A stretch of DNA of 64,000 bases from Zoroaster sp. YZ-2022 (GCA_029582265.1 CM055835.1:15981580-16045579); one strand, 5' to 3'. Counted from the stretch's first letter, positions 1 through 11,687 are shown. Notes: a model not told the origin generated them from the sequence alone. Numbers and translations are program-made.

Positions 1-267
1 GGGATGGTGGAAAGGAAACCATGTTTTGCATGTTTGATGGGAAACCAAATTAGCATGGGGGGGGCAACTTAAGGTTTTTAGTTGGGGCAGATAGTTAATT
101 GTTGTAATTTCACACCCTGATTAAGCTGTGGTTTCACCAAGTTTGTGAACATCGGCTGCAGATTTTGTAGAAGTTTCATATATGGGCAATTCCATGGTTA
201 CTCGCATTACATTTTTGAGGTATTGGGCGCACTTTTAATGCCATAATGTCCTTACTACACTGTAGTT

Positions 268-471
268 AACATGTTCAAAAGTATTTTGACTTAATCATAA
301 GTCCACTTTTCCTACTTTTTATGAAATAATTTTTCATTTTAATGACAAATTTTTAAATTTCATAATTTTTATGAAAGAAATTATCAATTCGACTTTATTT
401 ACCAAAATTTATTTCATAAAAATGAGGAAAAGTGGACTTATGATTAAGTCCAAATACTTTTGAACATGTTT
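268..471. mobile_element. Inverted-repeat MITE
   Basis: Two arms of about 45 bp (268-312 and 425-471, starting AACATGTTCAAAAGTATTT) are inverted copies with about one mismatch, enclosing an AT-rich centre. No coding capacity. Superfamily not assigned. Confidence 0.7.
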
Positions 472-1108
472 TACACTGTACATGTGTTTTACTCATCATT
501 TTTTTCACAGTAGTAGCATTATACTCAGCACAAAATAAGAATTTTAGACATTTGTTATACCGTACATACTACATGTGCGCTACATGTACATAAGAGAAAA
601 ATGCTGGTTCCTCATGTTACATGTATATTTTTCGGAAATGTCTCTTTTTCTCTTATATAGTGTACACACAGTATAACATACATGTATTTCTGAAATTATT
701 ATTTTGTGCTGAGTGAGGTCTGGGTTAGTGCTGGAAGAGTAGTGCAATTACTTGAGTAATCGTGAGTAATAATTGTTATTCGTACTCGTGTCTTTTTACT
801 ACTCGATTAATCGCCCCACTACGATTACCTCCAAAAAGTAGTAACACATTTACGAATAACGACTGATTCTATAGTCATATAAATTCTGACATAATATCAG
901 ATGTTTTCAGAATAATTGTCATAAAATATAATAAAAAGTATGGTTGAAATAGTATATTTTGGATATATACGTCAATAACAATGACATAGGCTATGACTGG
1001 TATGATTAATGCTGCAATTTAAAGCGTTAACAAAAAAAATTGTCTGGGTATAATGCAACTACTGTGAAAAGAACTGATGAGTGAAATAAATATTATGGCA
1101 TTAACAGT

Positions 1109-1486
1109 CTAAGGCTGTGTGTTTTCAGTTATTTCGGGAACTGGATACCCAAAATTGGAAATCTTCAGATAACCATTACCCATGAACAATTTTGTAAAAA
1201 CACGTAAATACTCCCAAATGTACATGTATAAATTAACCAATATGAACACGAGTTTCTCTTGTTTTATTCGTCGTAATAAATGTGGACATACTGTAATAAT
1301 TTCCCGCTTGTACATGTGTATAAACTAACGCGTAGCATCTCCCATTCCCCACACAACAAAAAATCAGAGACTTGTTCCGTCAAAATTTTCAGAAGTCGTT
1401 TACGGGTAATTGGAACCGAAAAATGGAACCGGGTAATGACACTTTCGGTCAGATATCCAGCTACCCGGATACCCCAGCAACAGCCT
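1109..1486. repeat. Dispersed repeat, copy 1 (TAAGGCTGTGTGTTTTC family)
   Basis: It begins AAGGCTGTGTGTTTTC and ends in CCCGGATACCC-type sequence. A second copy at 24924-25290 has the same order of blocks, including GGAACCGAAAAATGGAACC. About 370 bp, non-coding, probably a non-autonomous DNA element. Confidence 0.65.
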
Positions 1487-1590
1487 TAGTGCGCCCAAAA
1501 CCTAAAAAATGTAACACAATTAACCATGGAATTGCCCATATTCAATTAATCATCTTGATTTCATTCTACCTGTCTTTTTCATGAATGCAG

Positions 1591-1637
1591 GTCAACATAG
1601 ACATGACATTATTATCCGGGGATCCATGCTTCAAAGC
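1591..1637 (+). CDS. EEIG1: EEIG1 exon: end of NT-C2 domain
   Basis: A 47-nt exon between acceptor ...ATGAATGCAG and donor GTAAGT, encoding VNIDMTLLSGDPCFK plus GC. The motif LLSGDPCFK is the family hallmark at the end of the C2 domain. It ends in phase 2; the G opening the exon at 6951 completes an Ala codon. Confidence 0.9.
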
Positions 1638-3053
1638 GTAAGTAATTCCTTTGTACTTGATGGTGGTACTAATTACATTTGTCTGGGTAAGTTACGTGGA
1701 CATGTACATGTACATTTTCAGAAACATCAATCAAAAACGAGTTAATATTCTTCATCTTTTACAAAGAATGGGCCAGTACTACGTGTACCTCGGCCTTAGG
1801 GTTTTTAGCAGCATTGTACCCACTGCGCGTTTTCAATATTCCCCAAAACTTGGAAATGCAAATTAGGCGATAGTAACCAATCAGTGATTCGGAAAGCACT
1901 TTTCCCACCTGGGTCTAGTCATGGGAATGAGGTACATGTAGTTCCCTGGGGACAAGGTTGGGGCCAGTAGTTTTCCACCAATTTATCACACGAAATAACA
2001 TTGACAAATAATAACAAATATAAAAATAATCTCATAAGTTGATTTTGAAATGAATGGGATAACATGAATCAAAATCTGGAACTTTCAAGATCTGGAACTT
2101 ACAAGTATTTTAGCAACTTGTTACATAGTATATACAGGTACATGTACGTGGCATCTGAAACCTTTAGATTTCGTCAGGTAGCTGGCAACCCACTGCTTTA
2201 TGAAGTCCGAACATTTTCGACACAATGCAGCAAGTTCCACAAAATAATACTGTTTGTTCTACATTGTAGTAATTGATTTCTTTGATTTCAATCACTGATT
2301 CATTACCTACTGGCTGAGAACATATGTGTACATACATGTACATGTACACATGGAACGTTACTCATTAATGTTTTTATTGAGTTGTATAGATTAAATGGAG
2401 CATTTCAGATGAAATCCAAATGTCACCTCCAACACCCCAACCCCCCAACCCCCCCCCCCCCCGCCACCCAACCCTGTTCATGACCAAGGCATACAACAAT
2501 GCAAATCCACAGTACTAATGTAACCCCGCCCCCCCCCCCCCCCCATAGTTTTTTTTTATAGATTTGGGCTATGCCTATGAATAGGAAGTGAGATTGGAGC
2601 ATAATGGAGATCAGACTGTTATCAGTTTAACCCTGGGACCCTAGTTACCTTGAACCAAGACCAAAGTTTACATTCCAATGCCATCTGTCTGTCTGAGAAA
2701 CACTTGAAATAATATCTGGTAAGACTGTGTACACTGTCTATGCACGTACATGTACATGTACCCATGTGTCCTATACATGTACGTGTACATGTGCCCAAAG
2801 ACTGTTGAAGGGAAGATACAACATTGGTTATGTTGGCAAGACTGCTTCTATGGGTATGCTTACTTATTTTGAATCAAGATATACATTTTTTTTTAAACAA
2901 CATACAGGATGAAAGTTTCAGCTCAACGTAACGGGTTGTCCAAGTCTTGAGAGAAAGTGTGAAAAATCATTCAAGAGCTATTTTTTACAGAAAACACCTG
3001 GTACAAAACGTTGACCTCAGCAACTTTTTGTAAATGTGCCTTTTTATTTTTTA

Positions 3054-3084
<31 letters not shown>

Positions 3085-6000
3085 TTTTTGTTGTTGTTGT
3101 TGTTGTTGTTGTGTTTTTCTGAAATGAGACCACTTGAGGCAGAATATGTTTCAGGGTGATTGATTGAACCTTTATCTACTTTCAGATAATTATTTGGCAT
3201 ACCTACATACATGTACACATACCTACATACATGTACATGTATGTTGTTATCGGGTAATTATACCAATCTTGTGCCTTCACTTTAAAATATTTAAAAGAAT
3301 TAAAGTGACAGTATCGTTACGATCAGATCAGACTTTCAACAGGGCATGGAATCGGTGTTTTAGTTTAAGATAACCACAGTGACTGGAAATTACTGGCTCA
3401 TTTACATGTATGCAGTTAAGTTGTATTCACAATGAAGTCTGTGTGCAGAAAGGTTTTTTTTTTTGTATTCACAATGAAGTCTGTGTGCAGAAAGTTTTTT
3501 TTTTTGTATTCACAATGAAGTCTGTGTGCAGAAAGGTTTTTTGTTGTTGTATTCACAATGAAGTCTGTGCGCAGAAAGTTTTTTTTTTTTTGTATACACA
3601 AAAATGCAAAATCAAATATGCAAAATCATCTAATCACGTCTGAAAAGTCAGACATGTCATGCACTTTGTATTCACTGATGAGTGTACTGTCCTCCCCTAT
3701 CCCATTTTTAATAATGGTCCCAGATTTTACTAACACAATGATTCACCCGAAGTCTGCCTGAATTCAAAGTAATTATTAAAACATGTGCCTTTTTTCTGTC
3801 CATCCTCTTCTCAGTGTTCAGAGACTTATAACTGGAAGTGATGAATTATTAGGATTTCTAGGGATGGTAAGCTTCATGAAGAGTGTTCACAGCAATTCCC
3901 AAGTGAATATGGAAGCAGTGGCCTTAACAGTGGCCTCTTTTAGGAAAGATAGGATTTGCCAAATTTAAAAGAGGGGATTACATTGTTATATAAAGCTTCC
4001 TGGTAGCTGTGTCATACATATAAATGAAAACAAAAATACCTGATAGTTTGAAGCAGGCTTTAAAAAAAATATTACTAATTTTTAAAGTCTTGTGGGGAGG
4101 TTTAATGATTTGTGAATGGCTAAATTTCTTCATGAAATTGGAGGGGGTATCACAATAGGATGACAGTAGTTTTTTTGTTTAAAAAAAAAAAAAATTTTTT
4201 AAATTAAAACATTTCGGACATCAACTTTTGAAATTCAACTTGATTCATACATGATTTTTATCGTGAAACGTGACAATCTCCCATGGAAACGTGTTTGCAG
4301 TCAAATACAGCACAGTGAGTAATGGAGAGTTTAAGTCAACGACTGTGTAATGCTTGCCAGCACGTACATGTATTACACAGTGTCCATAGTGTGTCATATC
4401 TAACTCACAGATTGTGTCATTTAGATTTGTCATTCACCTGCAAAAGTCACATCGCACATTATCAGATTATCAATTGTAATGGAAAACCTTCACTTGTGTG
4501 ACTACTGGCAAAATTGTTGATAGTTTTCTTTTTATGTTACCTGTAACTAACGTTATTGAGTGCTGTGTAAAACAGTTTTTTCCTTTGTTCCTGAAACTAT
4601 TTATTTGTCTTCCTTTGTTCTCTAATAAGATAGTACTGCAAGTTTACGGTTACTATTGTAACCGAGCAACCGAACATAAAATATACGGTTAATCAGTTAA
4701 CCGAACCAAATTTGAAAAATATAAAATTTGGAGATGCTACGAAAATAAAGGTAGAAAAAAATTAGATGCTAAATTTATGTTATTCACCATGGTTTAATTT
4801 TATGGATTGATTGAAGAGACAAAAAGGTAGCATCAGTGTTCTAAAAGTAGTGTTCAGATAACTGAACCGTAAACATTAACCAAGTAACTGTATAAACATT
4901 CGGTTAACCGTGTAACCAAGTAATCATTGCAGCACTTCAGAAGAAATCATTTCTCAGGAAGATTGATATGTATAGATTGATACGTATAGATTGATACGTA
5001 TAGATTGATACGTATAGATTGATACATGTACGTATAGATTGATACGTATAGATTGATACGTATAGATTGATACTGATTTTTGCCCTGTTCGATACTTAAG
5101 TTACATAAAACTAACATTTATGTTGAAGATGGGATCAAATATCCCTTGGAATATTTCTGTCTTACAACTGTAGGTGCTATCGTTTTAGTATAATACATGA
5201 AATCATTTCCAAAATGATTTACTGTCTTCGTGAAGACAGAAATTCCACATTTGAGTGAATATAAACATTCTGAATGCATTTTCACTATTTTCTCATTAAC
5301 TCCACAATGAAATAAGCTGAAACTTTGGCAGGTTGGTTTTAATACATATCTCTAGATGTATGGATGCATTAACCCCTCCTACACATGGAGGCCACTCCAA
5401 TCCACAAAATTCTGTTCTTTAGCAACCTTCAGTACATGTACAAGCCTGCTGTCCTTTCCAAGTAATCTTACAAAATCAACTGTGTGTCACCCAAGGCCAC
5501 TGTAAATGTTTGAACATTAGTATGACCTGCAATGTATCGATGGGAGACCACCTTACCCTGCAATCTCAGTGGTGTGACAGTGCACAGAAGGGTAACTATA
5601 GGAGGCCACTGGCAACAGCTAATGGCTTGGAGTGGCCTGAATGGGTTGTTTCAAAAAATTGCACTGATTGTAGGAGGGTTTTAACAGACATTTTACCATA
5701 AGTGTATAATGGCTTTAAAAGCATTAAACCTAACTCTCTAGACAACAAAGGCAGTTGGAGGATTTTGAAGGATTTTTATTGTTCAGTAACAATGCTTAGG
5801 GAGCTTTGGGAATGGATTAAATGCCAGCTAGGGATGTACATGTACACGTTGATATGGTTTTATGTGACAGTGTTAGAGAAAGGACAACATTGGTAATTAC
5901 CTGGGGCCAATTTCATAGAGCTGCTTAGCAGAAAAAAATTGCTTATCAGAAAAATTTGCTTAGCAGATTTCTTTGGTTAACAGCCAAACTTTCATACAAA

Positions 6001-9000
6001 ATGTGTGCATTTTTGCTGGTAGTCTGTTTTATATTGCTTAGCAAAAATATTTGCTTAGCAAAATTCTCTATAACTCGATAAAATTGGCCCCTGATTACAA
6101 AAATTACCAAATTATTATCGGAAAGCTCAAATTAAGTAAGTTCAAAATAGTAGTTAATGGCCTTACGTGTTGAACCTCGCAGGTTCTTTCTCAAAGGCAA
6201 AATGGACGATAAACATGCATACACTGTACAAACTTAACACAGGAGTGGGCGGAAGTTAGTCAGGTCTGAAAGGAACACAACAGAGGAGGGTGATGTGAAG
6301 TTGGTAAATGTTTCAATTATCCTGAATAATTAATTATTCTGTCAGAAGTATTCTCAATTTAAACAAAAATTGATTCTCAAAAAGTTGCCAGACATTAATA
6401 AATCTGTCTGAATTACTTCCTTAGGAGAGACAGAGAAGTCCCTGAGGTGATCAGAATGTTAAAAGATGATCTAAAGAGATCATGAACTGTGTTCCCTCCC
6501 TAGGTCCCCCCAGGGAAAATTCAAATGTCTATATATTCAAATAAATTCCTATAAAGTACTCCACTTGTCTGTGCTTGTATGCGTCACTGATTCTGCGATA
6601 AACCCAAAGAGTTTTGCTAATGTTTGTTTACAAATAACTTTTGATAATAATAATAATAATGTATGGACTTATATAGCGCACGTATCCACCAACTAAGTGG
6701 TGCTCAAGGCGCATTCTTTTTTACGTGCATTACACAACACACGGGACCTACGTCTTTACGTCCCATCCGAAGGACGAAGCAATTATGGTTAAGTACCTTG
6801 CTCAAGGACACAAGTGTCACGACCGGGGCTCGAACTCACACCCTGCTGCTGGCAACACCAGAACTTGAGTTCGGTGCGCTAGACCGCTCGGCCACGACAC
6901 TCTTGATGTTGATTTTTTTTTTCTATCGTCTTTTCCTTCTCATTGTTCAGGCCGGATATGACACATCATTTTCTCCCCGGAGAGGTCAAGAAAGACGACA
7001 TGTTAAAGTCGAGTCTGCGAGGTAACGAGATCATGTCCGGCGGCAGTCTCGTAGGGGACAGCAGCGCCAGGAGCCGACCCGGCAAACCAAGACCGAACAT
7101 TCTTACCTCAGGTAATGGTGAAGAACAGGTTTTAACAGGATGTTAACAAGTTTCGTGGGCTGACTCAAGTGGTTGACTATACCTATGTTTCCCTTGGGTA
7201 AAACTATGTGCAAGGTGGTGGTAGAATACATGATTACATGAACCACAAAGTGTGTATAATTTTCACAGTGGGTCTCTGAAGTAGGGGCCTCAGTAACAGT
7301 AAAATCACATATACAGGTAGGATATATATATGTATACAAGGTAAGGCATGTGGTTTTTAGTGGAAACTATATCAGAAAATATTTTGGCCAGGGACAAATG
7401 GCTGAATTTGTTGGACAGTATAAAAACCATTAAAAACCAGAAATAGTCACAATTGAAAAAAAAAACCTCAGTCATCACCAACCTAGAGCTTATATAGGGT
7501 TAAGAAATTCTCCTTTGTATCCAGATCAATCCCTGAAAAAAAATACCAGTCTTCCCACAGAGGTGATCAGGTCCAAAACAGTTGACACGATTTAGAATTG
7601 CAGTTATTAAAGTGAGCTACATTGAGCACAAAGTCAATCTACATGTAGCCAATGCCCTGGTTCTATTTTGCGGATTACAACAACAGAAACAGAAATCACT
7701 TTTTATAGATGGAACATGCTTCTTTTTTGGGGGCGGGGGGGGGGGGGTGGTGGGGCTGGTGGGGCTGGTTTCGGTGCGAGGTGGCAATTTCAGCAAAAAA
7801 ATAAATGTCGCGACGTGCTCAAGAAAATCAATCTGCTGCACCTCACAGATGAGATACCAAAGGGAAACGCTAGACTAAACAACGCTTCACTACTCAAACG
7901 ACGATAGTAAACCTAAATAAATCATGCCAATGGTTCCCCACTGTGCTCTTCCCTTTATAATTAAACACAAAAATTTCCAGGCACTTGATGATCAGCAAAT
8001 GAACCTGTCCCTGCCGGTATTGGTACCAAACAACCTGGAAAGCTATTCCGTCTGACATGTTGTTATTTTCAAAATTTTAATATCAAGCCAATTGTATTGA
8101 AAAACTTGCCAGGAAGAAACAGACTTTTTGGGGGAACCTATATTTAAAATACAAATTAACTTTAAAGTTTCTGTGATGTGAATTTCAAACTTCTTCACTC
8201 TGACTGGTCCATCCTGCGAATAATAACAACGGTTATCCATATCGCTATTTATACATAATCTGCTGATCTACTTTGGCAGTACCCTCCTACTGTAGCTGAA
8301 CCTTTGTGGCAAGTACATGTACATGTACATGTAGCTATAGTGGTAAAAAATCGGTCAACTGTTGGCAATTTTGACTGGTTTTGTCTGTCATTTTGACCAC
8401 CCTCAGCATTACAAGACAATGCTCTTACCAGTCAAAAACGGTTGACTCATTTTGACCTGTAACTGTATTTACTACACGTAAGGTTCTGACAGTGTTCAAC
8501 TTTTAAGTGCATTAGATATACCTTGGAAAGTATATCAACATTTTGACCCTTGCAGTCATAGAAGGGATATTAACCCTAACCCCCTAGGCTCATTTTCTAG
8601 AAACCTTCCAAAATCCTCCAAAATCAACCGGTGTTCTATTTTGTGTGGTGCCCACTGCCTAAATCCTCCAAAATCAACCGGTGTTCTATTTTGTGTGGTG
8701 CCCACTGCCTAAATCCTCCAAAATCAACCGGTGTTCTATTTTGTGTGGTGCCCACTGCCTAAATCCTCCAAAATCAACCGGTGTTCTACATGTATTTTGT
8801 GTGGTGCCCACTGCCAAACTCCTCCAAAATCAACCAACGTTATATTGGGCCATCCTGCCAAACTCCTCCAAAATCAACCAAGAAAAATTTCCTAACCTGC
8901 CAAAATCCTCCAAAATCAACCAAAAAAAAATTTCTGACCTGCCAAACTCCTCCAAAATCAACCAAGACAAATTTTCTGACCTGCCAAACTCCTCCAAAAT

Positions 9001-11687
9001 CAACCAACGTTACATTGGGCCATCCTGCCAAACTCCTCCAAAATCAACCAAGACAAATTTCCTAACCTGCCAAAATCCTCCAAAATCAACCAAAAAAAAT
9101 TTCTGACCTGCCAAACTCCTCCAAAATCAACCAACGTTACATTGGGCCATCCTGCCAAACTCCTCCAAAATCAACCAAGAAAAATTTCCTAACCTGCCAA
9201 AATCCTCCAAAATCAACCCAAAAAAAATTTCTAACCTGCCAAAATCAACCAGAATCAACCAAATCCTCCGGTTGATTTTGGTTGAATTTGGAAGGTTAGG
9301 GTTAATGCACCTCAAACTTGATCATGTCTCAAGCAATCAGATTGTCCATGTCTTCATCCAGATTGCAAATGATAAACATTGATTAACAATAAACATCCCT
9401 ACAAATGCTCGGCAGTCTTTTTATTGAATTTTTCTTTTTACTGAATCTTCCGTTTTTGTAAACTTACCCATCCAGGTCTTGTATCACAAGCTGAGCCTTC
9501 CACTGTGGAAGATGAAATCTTTGAGCTGGGACATTCACGTAGCTCCAGTTACAACAGCCAGCATTCAAAGGCCAGCGGTTACAGCAGTACTCACTCCAGG
9601 TCCTCCAGTACCACTGAGCATTTCTCCAGCGCTCAGAGTCTGACGGATTTGCCCGAGCACGAGGAGCCGAAAGAATCGTGGAAAGGAACCAATGAAAGAC
9701 GAAGGGTAAGGATGGAGACTGTGCATGCAACATTGACTGGTACCCTGCAAAATTTAACACAATCCCACACCAGTACAAAGTGTAGCCTGGATAAAAAAAA
9801 AATCCAACTGTTAGAAGAGTTGCTTGTTTGTCCTCTGTGCAGTTTAACAAGATCTAACATAATTTTTCCAGCTGTTGCACCTAACATAGTTTCCCAACTG
9901 TTGGATCCAACATAATTGTTCAGCCATTGGACCCAGCAGAATTTACCCCCGTTGGACCCAACAGAATTTTCTACCTGTTGGACCCAACAGAATTTCCAAA
10001 CTGTTGGATCCAACAGAATTTTCAAACTGTTTGATCCAACACAATTTCCAAACTGTTAGATCCAACAGAGATTTCAAACTTTTGGATCCAACAGAGTTTT
10101 CCAGAAGTTAGATTCAACAGAATTTTCCAAACTGTTTGATCTTGAATTTTAAAGTAGTGTATTGGTGTAATCGGGGTTATCCATCAAGGAAGGACTTAAC
10201 AATTTGTTTTTTATGTTTTTAAATTTTTTTCTTCTTTAAATGTAGAAACATGCAGAGGAGTCCCAACAACAGAGAAGAGTTGACGATACGAGGGTAAACG
10301 CTGATGAGATCATCGATGACATCATCAGTAAGCAGGACTTCCAGGCAGACGAGAGCACTGGAGGTATACAACTGTACATTAACAGATTTAACAGACTTAT
10401 CCAACAACCACAAAGTGTAAAGCCTGTACAATGGTTCATTTTTTTTTTACTGCTCACCGCATCAAGATCCAACAGAATTTTGACATTGGTTGAATCTTGT
10501 TGCATTGAGCATGCTTAGTGTTACTGTTATGATTTAAATTATAATCATGTTTTGTTCCAGATGAGGGTCTTCAATTATTCATTGCCAAAGATGGCTCCAC
10601 AGCACTCGGGAGCAACCAACTTAAAAATAGGTTAGTATATCTGTTCATCAAAATGAAATGGTTTAATTCTTTTTGTCTTACACTGCACAGTGTAGGAAAA
10701 TATGAACACTTGGCGCAGCTTTAAGCCAAATCCAATTTTGCCTGTATAGATGGCATCTATTGCAACCTATAGGGCTGGTTAGTCTTCCTGTCAAAAAAGT
10801 AGTCTCTGCAGACTGTCAGACAGTCTGCAGACTGTCTGCAGAATTTCTTTAGACTGTTTTCAGACTCTACAGGAAATCATAATCCCCTATAACAAAAGAC
10901 TCCTGAACAATAGACTTTAGCAACAATGGTGCAGGGTGGAGGGTTGCTTGAACTCTACCTTGTTTGAGTTCCATTAAAGTGCAGAAAGTCTGCAACATGC
11001 AGCAACATGCAGAGTCTGCAAACAGCAACAGGCTTAATAGCAACACGCAGAGTCTGCAAACAGCAACAGGCTTAATAGCAACATGCAGAGTCTGCAGACA
11101 GCAACAGGCTTAATAGCAACATGTGGAGTCTGCAGAAAGTCCACAAACAAAAGTGGCCTTGAACCCTAACTACCCCAAACTCCAACGGCTGGTTGTGTTG
11201 CATTTTGATGGACTCAGTACTGTATAGCCCAGACAGGGATACTTCGCATGGGGCCAGGTGTCCCTATTCCAGCTAAGTCCAACAGCTGGGTGGTAGTGTT
11301 TGTGCATGGTGTTGGATTTTGGTGTATTCAAGAAGGTTCTTAGCCAAAATAGCTAGGGGGTTAGGTTTAATAGCAACAATCCAAGTGTACAGAAAGCAGG
11401 CAGTGACCTTATTGACAAGAAGACCCGAGTTCAAACAGTACAGCACTGGAATACTCATCTAGATGTCACTGGTTCTATTCTCACATCGGTCAATGTCTTT
11501 TCTTTCGTGATAATTCTGTTCAAAGTTAGCTCGTCAATATTCCCGCCTAAACATTTAAAAAAAACAATCACATATCAGAGTTTGTAAAAAAAAAAACTTG
11601 AAAAATAACCCCAATTCATCTTGTGTTTTCGTTTCGAACAGAATGTCAGCTGGTGTATTTGAACAGGTCGTGGTCGACCAGAGGTAG
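1591..11687 (+). CDS. EEIG1: EEIG1/FAM102 family protein, C-terminal six exons (5' end outside window)
   Basis: Six exons (1591-1637, 6951-7111, 9476-9705, 10246-10363, 10561-10630, 11642-11687) join in phase, each with AG acceptor and GT donor, into 223 residues plus a TAG stop. The first exon ends the NT-C2 domain (LLSGDPCFKA). Then come a linker ending KPRPNILTSGL, a Ser-rich segment GHSRSSSYNSQHSKASGYSS, an acidic block VDDTRVNADEIIDDIISKQD and the tail LQLFIAKDGSTALGS...GVFEQVVVDQR. Recalled human EEIG1/FAM102A has the same order (ARPTILSSGL, GHSRNSSYASQQSKISGYS, VDDTRIDADAIVEKIV, GVYEPVVIESH at the C-terminus) and is about 384 residues, so roughly the last 60% is here. The family is known for an N-terminal C2 domain and for vertebrate oestrogen/RANK-signalling links; the function in this animal is unknown. 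The C2 exons should lie upstream of base 1. Confidence 0.93.
3422..3596 (+). repeat. Minisatellite, about 43-bp unit, 4 copies
   Basis: Unit GTATTCACAATGAAGTCTG, then TGTGCAGAAAG plus a T-run, repeated four times; only the T-run length and one or two bases differ. The ORFs across it on both strands are repeat artefacts. Confidence 0.85.
4961..5070 (+). repeat. 14-bp minisatellite GATTGATACGTATA
   Basis: About eight head-to-tail copies of GATTGATACGTATA, one with a 6-bp insertion that creates ACATGTACGT. Confidence 0.9.
5902..6095. mobile_element. MITE with GGGGCCAAT ends
   Basis: Ends GGGGCCAATTTCATAGAG and (inverted) ...TCGATAAAATTGGCCCC enclose repeated GCTTAGCA motifs. About 190 bp, non-coding. 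Confidence 0.65.
6644..6901 (-). mobile_element. tRNA-derived SINE, type I body
   Basis: Read on the minus strand: a class-II tRNA-like head with A box TGGCCGAGCGGTCTA and B box GAGTTCGAGCCCC, a body with CGTCCTTCGGATGGGACG, the 3' module GCGCCTTGAGCACCACTTAG and an (ATT)n tail. Copies elsewhere in the window share this head and end. Confidence 0.88.
6951..7111 (+). CDS. EEIG1: EEIG1 exon: linker
   Basis: The exon follows a pyrimidine-rich acceptor ending TTGTTCAG and reads PDMTHHFLPGEVKKDD...SARSRPGKPRPNILTS plus G, then donor GTAATG. A minus-strand tRNA SINE ends only about 50 bp upstream. The KPRPNILTSG end matches KARPTILSSG of vertebrate FAM102A. Confidence 0.92.
8270..8573 (+). repeat. 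Dispersed repeat, + copy of a pair
   Basis: About 300 bp with TTTTGACTGG, CAGTCAAAAACGGTTGACTC and ACCCTTGCAGTCAT blocks. The same blocks occur in reverse orientation at 51955-52285 within the complement-like gene. Confidence 0.75.
8574..9303. repeat. Minisatellite enclosed by inverted telomere-like ends
   Basis: It starts with 50-bp units (AAATCCTCCAAAATCAACCG...; 8611, 8661, 8711, 8761), then shifts to 41-44-bp units (CTCCAAAATCAACCAACG or CCAAGAAAAA types) up to about 9250. The array is bounded by ATTAACCCTAACC at the left and GGTTAGGGTTAAT at the right, with inverted CCTTCC/GGAAGG next to them. Confidence 0.85.
9476..9705 (+). CDS. EEIG1: EEIG1 exon: Ser-rich segment
   Basis: Acceptor ...CATCCAG, donor GTAAGG. 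It encodes LVSQAEPSTVEDEIFELGHSR followed by a Ser/Tyr-rich stretch and SLTDLPEHEEPKESWKG. The GHSRSSSYNSQHSKASGYSS block is strongly conserved with vertebrate FAM102A/B and may be phosphorylated (inference from composition). It ends in phase 0 at NERRR. Confidence 0.94.
9838..10140 (+). repeat. Minisatellite, about 28-bp unit with GTTGGATCCAAC
   Basis: About ten degenerate units of CTGTTGGATCCAACAGAATT plus TTCCAAA. The 12-bp palindrome GTTGGATCCAAC is central to the unit. It lies in the intron before the exon at 10246; a lone echo is at about 10465. Confidence 0.85.
10246..10363 (+). CDS. EEIG1: EEIG1 exon: acidic VDDTR block
   Basis: Acceptor AAATGTAG, donor GTATAC. It encodes KHAEESQQQRRVDDTRVNAD and EIIDDIISKQDFQADESTG plus one base. 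VDDTR-(I/V)-(D/N)-AD is a family signature. The end phase (1) fits the next exon, giving Asp across the junction. Confidence 0.93.
10561..10630 (+). CDS. EEIG1: EEIG1 exon: LQLFIAKDGS segment
   Basis: A 70-nt exon, acceptor TTTGTTCCAG, donor GTTAGT, encoding DEGLQLFIAKDGSTALGSNQLKN plus AG. It corresponds to the LRLFVSRDGSATLSG region of vertebrate proteins. Confidence 0.92.
10631..11641 (+). other. EEIG1: Last EEIG1 intron, tandem repeats
   Basis: Contains CAGACTGTCTGCAG-type self-complementary sequence (about 10795-10870), three to four copies of a roughly 43-bp unit GCAACATGCAGAGTCTGC...AGGCTTAATA (10975-11140), and one partial copy (11205-11340) of the 113-bp repeat that is tandem at 23.1-24.3 kb. 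Confidence 0.65.
11642..11687 (+). CDS. EEIG1: EEIG1 terminal exon
   Basis: Acceptor TTTCGAACAG. It completes Arg and reads MSAGVFEQVVVDQR then TAG (11685-11687). The C-terminus matches the family's SSGVYEPVVIE ending. No clear polyadenylation site was assigned in the AT-rich sequence that follows. Confidence 0.92.

Larger units (their letters stand above)
1..1590. other. EEIG1 intron or upstream sequence, repeat-rich
   Basis: No exon was recognised here; the exons for the rest of the C2 domain were looked for and not found. It holds an inverted-repeat MITE (268-471), an AT-rich repeat with GAGTAATCG motifs near 716-1000, and a dispersed repeat (1109-1486) also found at 24924-25290. Confidence 0.5.
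1638..6950 (+). other. EEIG1: Large EEIG1 intron
   Basis: A 5.3-kb intron without recognised genes. It contains poly-C tracts (about 2448-2462, 2526-2544), ATT and GTT microsatellites (3058-3116), TACATG-rich runs, a four-copy minisatellite (3422-3596), a GGTTAACCG-type repeat (about 4632-4940), a 14-bp minisatellite (4961-5070), a MITE (5902-6095) and a minus-strand SINE (6644-6901). Confidence 0.6.
7112..9475 (+). other. EEIG1: EEIG1 intron with foldback-like minisatellite
   Basis: No exon seen between the two flanking ones. It contains poly-G near 7730-7748, a dispersed repeat at 8270-8573 and the bounded minisatellite at 8574-9303. Confidence 0.6.

Noticed and set aside
7582..7907. ORFs around a poly-G tract
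   Set aside because: Gly/Val runs come from poly-G; no splice sites or homology to EEIG1 at this place.
8681..9106. 141-codon ORF with repeated PPKSTK/SSKINQ
   Set aside because: Translation of a minisatellite; open in several frames on both strands.
8574..9303. Possible CRISPR-like array
   Set aside because: Units are contiguous without unique spacers and the genome is eukaryotic.
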